Below, in pieces: positions 7,962 through 11,178 of a stretch of 11,178 bases of DNA; within the stretch, counting starts at the first letter, position 1; each line of letters starts with the position of its first letter. The notes under the pieces were generated by a model. The model saw nothing but the letters and a program-made list of their open reading frames with translations, was not told the origin of the DNA and searched no databases. Where the stretch lies: positions 1-11,178 of the forward strand of contig DLBH01000074.1 in assembly GCA_002494165.1 (NCBI GenBank), given 5' to 3'. The position numbers and the translations under genes are program-made. The stretch comes from Lachnospiraceae bacterium UBA7026. GTDB lineage: Bacteria > Bacillota > Clostridia > Lachnospirales > Lachnospiraceae.

Positions 7962-8996
7962 ATGATGAGATTCAGAACAAAAGGAAATCATATATGGAAG
8001 AGATGGACTCTGGCCGCGGCCCTGACAGCCCTGCTTCTTGCAGGGGCAGCATGCGGCAAAAGTCCAAAAAAAACAGAAACAGACCAGGCTGCTGAGGCCT
8101 CTACCCAGATTATTACGGAAGCTACCGTTGGGGAAAGTGCCGTAGTTGCAGACGGTGTCCGGCTGCCTGCCCATTTTGACAATATGCCCTATGTTATGGA
8201 AGCCCTTATGATCCAGGACTATGCCAAGAATATGCCTTACTTCACGCCGGATATGTCGGATCAGTATGCCGATTCCTTTTATTACTCTATGGCTGTATTG
8301 ACAAGCCTCATTGAGCAGAAGACAGTTTTTGGGGACGGCGTGGTATCGGGGAAATATTACTATCTGTCAGAGGATACGGTGGACAAGTATGCGTCTGCCC
8401 TCTATGACGCCTATGGCCAGGGTAATATGGAGTTTCCGGAACTGAGCGATAACAGTACTTATGCTATTTATGATGAAGATACAGACTCTTATGCCTTTAT
8501 TATCGGTGATGTGGGGGATATGATGGTCCACATTACAGAGTGCAGCAAGGAAGGCGACCAGTATGTCATAAGAGCAAGCCTCTACAACGGGGATGATTTC
8601 CTTAGAGAGTATTTATTCTACCTGCTGCCTACCTCCTTTATAGCAGAGGTTAATGAATTCGCCTATTCTGTTTCTGATATGAAGGTCATGGGCGAGGATG
8701 ACATGACTGGCATATACGATAGCAGCCAGAATACTGCCGGCACAGAGGACCAGATGGAAACTGCCATGGATTACGGCAACAGCGGCCAGCAGGTTCCTGT
8801 ATCTGAGGCCAGGAAAGCGGCTGGGAAATATGCCGGTGAAAGTGTCAAGTATGATAAGACAGAGGAGATTGACGGGACAGAGTACTATTTCTTCAGGACA
8901 GAGTCAGACGAGATTATCCTGGTGGACAGCCATGATGTCCAGACTATTTTCGGTGCTAAGGAAAACGGGGACGGCAGCTGGACCTTTGACCAGTAG
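7962..8996 (+). CDS. Predicted lipoprotein of unknown function
   Basis: The 344-aa product begins with a clear type II signal: basic residues (RFRTKGNHIWKR), a hydrophobic core (about 15-28) and LLLAGAAC, with C31 as the predicted lipidated cysteine. The residue at -3 is Gly, which relaxed lipobox patterns allow. A Lys/Thr/Glu-rich spacer follows to about residue 55. The mature part is acidic and rich in Tyr and Asp, for example YFTPDMSDQYADSFYYSM and YAIYDEDTDSYAFIIGD. A variable linker (about 245-280) separates a C-terminal section containing IDGTEYYFFRTESDEIILV. I do not recognise a family or catalytic motif. AAGGAG (7951-7956) lies 5 nt before ATG 7962 and 8 nt before ATG 7965, so either Met may be used. 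It sits between the alaX-like gene (24 nt gap) and the LspA-like gene (13 nt gap), which points to co-transcription. Confidence 0.88.
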   Translation: MMRFRTKGNHIWKRWTLAAALTALLLAGAACGKSPKKTETDQAAEASTQIITEATVGESAVVADGVRLPAHFDNMPYVMEALMIQDYAKNMPYFTPDMSDQYADSFYYSMAVLTSLIEQKTVFGDGVVSGKYYYLSEDTVDKYASALYDAYGQGNMEFPELSDNSTYAIYDEDTDSYAFIIGDVGDMMVHITECSKEGDQYVIRASLYNGDDFLREYLFYLLPTSFIAEVNEFAYSVSDMKVMGEDDMTGIYDSSQNTAGTEDQMETAMDYGNSGQQVPVSEARKAAGKYAGESVKYDKTEEIDGTEYYFFRTESDEIILVDSHDVQTIFGAKENGDGSWTFDQ

Positions 8997-9009
8997 AAAG
9001 GAGGACTCC

Positions 9010-9519
9010 ATGTCCATGACAAAGACTTATCTTACGGCGGCAGCTTCCATCCCGCTTTTTGAGAGAGGGTTGCGGCAGCTTCTGCCGGAAACCAGGGACA
9101 GCGGCAAGTCTGCCGGTCCGGGAGTTGGAGACTCCTCTGCCAGACGGAAGGAGAGACCCATAAATAAGTCAGGCAGCATTGTCCTCACCCACCTGGAAAA
9201 TGCCGGCATGGCAGGCGGCTTGTTCAAGGGGGAGAGGGAAAAAATATCCTTTTTGGCAGGAGGGATGGTTGCCTGGGAGCTGCTGGCCGCTGTCAGGGCC
9301 GGAAGCAGGAAGGATTCTTCCCTCAGGGGAATCAGCGCATCCTTGATTGCCGGGGGAGGCCTGTCCAACCTGGCAGACCGGCTGGCCAGGGGAACGGTGA
9401 CAGATTATATCCGCTTTCCCAGACTTCCTGGACTGGCCGGCAAGTTGGTCTTTAATTTCAGTGATTTCTGTATCATAGGGGGAGTGGTTTTGTCCCTGCT
9501 GCCGGGGAGGGAGTCCTGA
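9010..9519 (+). CDS. Divergent signal peptidase II (LspA)-like membrane protein
   Basis: LspA is the membrane aspartyl protease that removes signal peptides from lipoproteins. This 169-aa protein keeps its C-terminal signature: GGGLSNLADRLARGTVTDY (N120, D123, R124, D132) and FNFSD (N149, D152), where D123 and D152 match the catalytic aspartates. LTHLENAGMAGG (59-70, N64) resembles the LspA segment with a conserved Asn followed by GAAF. Hydrophobic segments lie at about 81-97, 106-119 and 151-164. The N-terminus is odd. Where LspA normally has its first membrane helix and a DQ-K motif, there is a short segment, YLTAAASIPLFERGLRQLL, then about 30 polar residues (RDSGKSAGPGVGDSSARRKE). The start is ATG 9010 because AAGGAGG (8998-9004) lies 5 nt upstream; the frame is open further 5', but that part overlaps the lipoprotein gene. 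It probably belongs to the alaX-lipoprotein operon. Whether it is an active peptidase or a relative with another role is open. Confidence 0.8.
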   Translation: MSMTKTYLTAAASIPLFERGLRQLLPETRDSGKSAGPGVGDSSARRKERPINKSGSIVLTHLENAGMAGGLFKGEREKISFLAGGMVAWELLAAVRAGSRKDSSLRGISASLIAGGGLSNLADRLARGTVTDYIRFPRLPGLAGKLVFNFSDFCIIGGVVLSLLPGRES

Positions 9520-9558
9520 CTACCGCTGCAGCTTTCTGATGGATTGTGAAAGTAGTCA
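9517..9558 (+). other. Inverted repeat at the end of the LspA-like gene
   Basis: TGACTA at the stop codon (9517-9522) can pair with TAGTCA (9553-9558), and CTTTC (9532-9536) with GAAAG (9548-9552), leaving a 9-nt left bulge. No T-run follows. It may be a weak transcription end or an RNA 3' structure. Confidence 0.3.
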
Positions 9559-9711
9559 TATTATGTCGGAAATTTTCAGAGAATTGTCAGATTATTTTTA
9601 TGTCAATAATAACAGTGAAAATGTATTAGATTTGTTAATTTTGCATGAAAGATATGTCATAATTTTCTAAATTGCAAAATGGAAAATATTGTATGTGGAA
9701 TATTTTCTGAG

Positions 9712-9783
9712 TTATCCACATTTTCAAGGGTGAAAAAAAGAGGGAAAATCAACTTATCCACCAAGTTATCCACTTTATCCACA
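9712..9783 (+). promoter_or_regulatory. Cluster of four DnaA boxes
   Basis: There are two perfect TTATCCACA sequences (9712-9720 and 9775-9783) and two with one mismatch, TTATCCACC (9754-9762) and TTATCCACT (9766-9774), all on the + strand. The last three are spaced 12 and 9 nt start to start, so the final two abut. TTATCCACA is the consensus bound by the initiator DnaA in bacteria including Bacillus. Weaker 7-of-9 matches on the opposite strand lie at 9694-9702 and 9921-9929. AT-rich DNA flanks the cluster. Possible roles are a DnaA titration or regulatory cluster, or control of the downstream hpf gene. An origin role is less likely because no dnaA or dnaN is visible. Confidence 0.75.
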
Positions 9784-9804
9784 TTTGAGACGGTTTACAA
9801 AGTG

Positions 9805-9838
9805 GAATTAAATTCAGTCAATAGAAAACATTTGTTTT
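9805..9838. repeat. Two small palindromes upstream of hpf
   Basis: GAATTAAATTC (9805-9815) is a perfect palindrome around a central A. AAAACA-TT-TGTTTT (9825-9838) has perfect 6-bp arms. They lie 22-36 bp after the last DnaA box and about 95-130 bp before the hpf -35 element. They could be operator sites, but AT-rich DNA yields such repeats readily. Confidence 0.35.
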
Positions 9839-9932
9839 GTAAAAATTAATGAATTTCCATTTTCCGGATGACCGGGAGGGCCTTAAATTGTGTAGATAGT
9901 TTAGGTTTTTTTCCCTTTAATGTGGTTATTCA

Positions 9933-9961
9933 TTGCCTTAAAGCATGAAACTTGTTATAAT
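9933..9961 (+). promoter_or_regulatory. Sigma-A promoter for hpf
   Basis: TTGCCT (9933-9938) and a perfect TATAAT (9956-9961) are separated by 17 bp, with an extended -10 TG at 9953-9954. Predicted initiation is near 9968, giving a leader of about 58 nt before hpf. Confidence 0.8.
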
Positions 9962-10025
9962 ACAGGTAACAGATTGCCGGAAATTACTGGCGGAATCTGA
10001 ATATATATAGAAGGAGTGTGATCGT

Positions 10026-10553
10026 ATGCGTTATATTATTTACGGTAAGAATCTGGAGGTATCTGAGAGTCTCAAGCAGGCTATCCATGATAAGTTTCAT
10101 AAGCTGGAGAAGTTTTTTACCCCGGAGACAGAAGTTCAGATCACATTAAGTGTTGAGAGAGAGAACCAGACAGTGGAGGCTACCATCCCCATGAAGAAGC
10201 ACATACTCCGTGCGGAACAGACCAGTACGGATATGTACGCGTCCATCGATTCAGCGGTTGATGTTTTAGAGCGCATGATTCGTAAGTATAAGACCAAGAT
10301 CTCCAGTTACGGAAAGGGTATCGGAACATTTACAGAGGAGTTTCTTGAGGAGGATGTGGACAAGCAGGAAACCGTGACGATCACCCGCTGTAAGAAGTTT
10401 GCCATCAAGCCTATGGATGTGGAAGAGGCCTGTGTACAGATGGAGCTTCTGGGACATAACTTTTTCGTTTTCCGCAATGCGGATACCTTTGAAGTTAATG
10501 TAGTTTATCGCAGAAAGGACAAGACCTACGGCCTGATCGAGCCTGAGTTCTAA
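10026..10553 (+). CDS. hpf: Long-form ribosome hibernation promoting factor
   Basis: Long HPF binds the 30S decoding region and joins two 70S ribosomes into inactive 100S dimers when growth slows. The 175-aa length fits the long form rather than the roughly 100-aa short form. Residues 1-100 form the S30AE domain: MRYIIYGKNLEVSESLKQAI opens it, then HDKFHKLEKFF, and basic residues near the second helix (LERMIRKYKTKISSYGKG) suit rRNA contact. A short acidic linker (about 102-115, FTEEFLEEDVDKQE) leads to the C-terminal dimerisation domain (116-175), with VTITRCKKFAIKPMDVEEAC, LLGHNFFVFRN and YRRKDKTYGLIEPEF, all typical. AAGGAG (10011-10016) lies 9 nt before the ATG. The gene has its own promoter and terminator and sits directly before secA, a common order in Firmicutes. 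The upstream DnaA boxes raise the possibility of replication-linked control, which is inference. Confidence 0.96.
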   Translation: MRYIIYGKNLEVSESLKQAIHDKFHKLEKFFTPETEVQITLSVERENQTVEATIPMKKHILRAEQTSTDMYASIDSAVDVLERMIRKYKTKISSYGKGIGTFTEEFLEEDVDKQETVTITRCKKFAIKPMDVEEACVQMELLGHNFFVFRNADTFEVNVVYRRKDKTYGLIEPEF

Positions 10554-10562
10554 AATAATACA

Positions 10563-10612
10563 GGGAATGAAGCAGGCTTTCCCGATGGTTGTGGAAGAAG
10601 CCCATCCCTTTT
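10563..10612 (+). terminator. Imperfect hairpin after hpf, possible first terminator
   Basis: GGG(A)ATG (10563-10569) can pair with CATCCC (10603-10608) with a bulged A. Inside, GGCTT (10575-10579) can pair with AAGCC (10598-10602). TTTT (10609-10612) follows. The stem is interrupted, so this is weaker than the terminator after it. Confidence 0.4.
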
Positions 10613-10640
10613 ATTGGTTTATTATAATAGCAGTACTGAA

Positions 10641-10674
10641 CTGCCGGACCTTCAGGTCCGGCAGCTCTTTTTTT
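10641..10674 (+). terminator. Strong intrinsic terminator of hpf
   Basis: CTGCCGGACC (10641-10650) pairs perfectly with GGTCCGGCAG (10655-10664) over the tetraloop TTCA. CTC and seven T (10668-10674) follow. A perfect GC-rich 10-bp stem with a T-run is a textbook Rho-independent terminator. It separates hpf from the secA promoter. Confidence 0.93.
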
Positions 10675-10719
10675 GGGGGAATAGCCCGCAGGTGTCAGAA
10701 TATTTAAAGATTTCTTTCC

Positions 10720-10748
10720 TTGAAATGATGATATATCAATGCTACAAT
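10720..10748 (+). promoter_or_regulatory. Sigma-A promoter for secA
   Basis: TTGAAA (10720-10725) and TACAAT (10743-10748) are separated by 17 bp, each one mismatch from consensus. Predicted initiation is near 10755, leaving a leader of about 125 nt before secA. Confidence 0.8.
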
Positions 10749-10787
10749 ATAATTCGTATGTTCTCTGATTTTATTCTGGGGGAATGT

Positions 10788-10853
10788 ATGTCAGTAGAAC
10801 CGGTCTGTATCCCGCTGATACGGATTTGCGGTCGGTTCTTTCATATGACATGA
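10788..10853 (+). CDS. Possible 21-codon leader peptide upstream of secA
   Basis: ATG 10788 follows GGGGG (10778-10782) by 5 nt, a plausible though not ideal ribosome binding site, and opens a 21-codon frame ending in TGA at 10851. The peptide begins [18 protein letters not shown]. It lies entirely inside the predicted secA leader and stops 13 nt before the secA ribosome binding site. A second overlapping frame from ATG 10784 would run 51 codons into secA. I do not recognise an arrest motif, so this may be chance; the position is what makes it notable. Confidence 0.25.
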   Translation: MSVEPVCIPLIRICGRFFHMT

Positions 10854-10868
10854 TAAAAGACCATATGA
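10796..10868 (+). promoter_or_regulatory. Structured secA leader with nested inverted repeats
   Basis: AGAACCG (10796-10802) can pair with CGGTTCT (10833-10839). Inside it, CTGTATC (10805-10811) pairs with GATACGG (10817-10823, one G-U). Next, TCATATG (10841-10847) and CATATGA (10862-10868) form another inverted repeat whose right arm reaches the secA ribosome binding site (10867-10873). Pairing of this last repeat could partly mask the site. The leader could therefore take part in secA control, but no known riboswitch class is recognised. Confidence 0.4.
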
Positions 10869-10878
10869 GGAGGTATAT

Positions 10879-11178
10879 ATGGGATTTATTGATAAAATAT
10901 TCGGTTCAAAAAGCGAAAAGGAGATTCGCAGGATTATAAAATATGTCGATGCCATCGAGGCTCTTGATGAGCAGATGCAGGCCTTGACCGATGAGGAACT
11001 CAGGGGCAAGACCCAGGAGTTTAAGGACAGGCTGGCGGCAGGAGAGACCCTCGATGATCTTCTTGTAGAGGCTTTTGCTGCAGTGAGGGAGGCCGCGGTC
11101 CGGTCCATTGGCATGAAGCACTACCGGGTGCAGCTGATCGGTGGAATCGTACTCCACCAGGGCCGTATCGCCGAGATG
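10879..11178 (+). CDS. secA: Preprotein translocase ATPase SecA, N-terminal 100 codons (3' truncated by window)
   Basis: SecA is the motor ATPase that drives preproteins through SecYEG at the cytoplasmic membrane. The visible 100 codons match the SecA N-terminus: [18 protein letters not shown], then [41 protein letters not shown] and [20 protein letters not shown]. The final part, [19 protein letters not shown], is the conserved segment just before the Walker A loop, which lies beyond the window. The frame is open to the last base. GAGGAGG (10867-10873) lies 5 nt before ATG 10879, so the start is well supported. It has its own promoter and a leader of about 125 nt and follows hpf. A SecA2 paralogue cannot be excluded from the N-terminus alone, but the position next to hpf favours the housekeeping copy. 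Confidence 0.96.
   Translation, partial: MGFIDKIFGSKSEKEIRRIIKYVDAIEALDEQMQALTDEELRGKTQEFKDRLAAGETLDDLLVEAFAAVREAAVRSIGMKHYRVQLIGGIVLHQGRIAEM

Larger units (their letters stand above)
9520..10025. other. AT-rich non-coding region between the LspA-like gene and hpf
   Basis: This stretch of about 500 bp holds no credible gene. It is clearly more AT-rich than the flanking genes, especially 9560-9710. It contains the DnaA-box cluster (9712-9783), two short palindromes (9805-9815 and 9825-9838) and the hpf promoter (9933-9961). A promoter-like pair, TTGTCA (9584-9589) and TAATAA (9607-9612) with 17 bp between, is present but has no downstream ORF and may be chance. Confidence 0.7.

Noticed and set aside
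8830..9009. 5' extension of the LspA-like frame to ATG 8830
   Set aside because: It would overlap the lipoprotein gene by 167 bases. AAGGAGG precedes ATG 9010 at suitable spacing and the extension encodes nothing LspA-like.
9520..10025. Chromosomal oriC
   Set aside because: DnaA boxes and AT-rich DNA are present, but no dnaA, dnaN or rpmH is visible and no clear DnaA-trio was seen. A non-origin DnaA cluster is the safer reading.
10614..10853. 79-codon + strand ORF starting with TTG between hpf and secA
   Set aside because: It runs through the strong hpf terminator and the secA promoter and has no ribosome binding site at its start. Only its last 21 codons, from ATG 10788, are kept as a speculative leader peptide.
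1..11178. Mobile elements, CRISPR arrays, tRNA or rRNA genes
   Set aside because: No transposase-like protein, terminal inverted repeats, spaced direct repeats or recognisable RNA gene sequence was seen.

Overview
The window looks like a chromosomal segment of a Gram-positive Clostridia member, most likely a Lachnospiraceae relative. This rests on a PolC-type replicative polymerase, a long-form hibernation factor next to secA, strong AGGAGG-type ribosome binding sites, clear TTGNNN-17/18-TATAAT promoters and frequent AGG arginine codons. The family-level assignment is an inference. Every credible gene lies on the + strand. No tRNA, rRNA, CRISPR array, insertion sequence or phage gene was seen.

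Layout: (1) the 3' part of the housekeeping sigma factor gene rpoD/sigA (2-541); (2) a short intergenic region with a promoter and an overlapping intrinsic terminator, then polC, whose start region holds three tandem 15-bp repeats; (3) a monocistronic-looking gene for an unrecognised, basic, single-pass membrane protein (5420-6544) with its own promoter and a trailing GC-rich hairpin; (4) a tight three-gene set: an AlaX-type alanyl-tRNA editing hydrolase, a lipoprotein of unknown function, and a short divergent protein that keeps the signal peptidase II (LspA) signature residues; (5) about 500 bp of AT-rich non-coding DNA (9520-10025) with four same-strand DnaA-box sequences in 72 bp, small palindromes and the hpf promoter; (6) hpf, for long-form ribosome hibernation factor, closed by a strong terminator; (7) the secA promoter, a structured leader of about 125 nt, and the first 100 codons of secA, which runs off the window.

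Most genes are core informational or secretion functions: transcription initiation, replication, translation quality control, ribosome hibernation and protein export. The features that stand out are non-coding: the DnaA-box cluster away from any visible dnaA/dnaN, the promoter/terminator overlap before polC, the repeated polC start region and the secA leader. The lipoprotein/LspA-like pair is the most unusual protein-coding arrangement. No wholly new multi-gene system could be supported. The DnaA-box cluster upstream of hpf is the best candidate for an undescribed regulatory or replication-control element.
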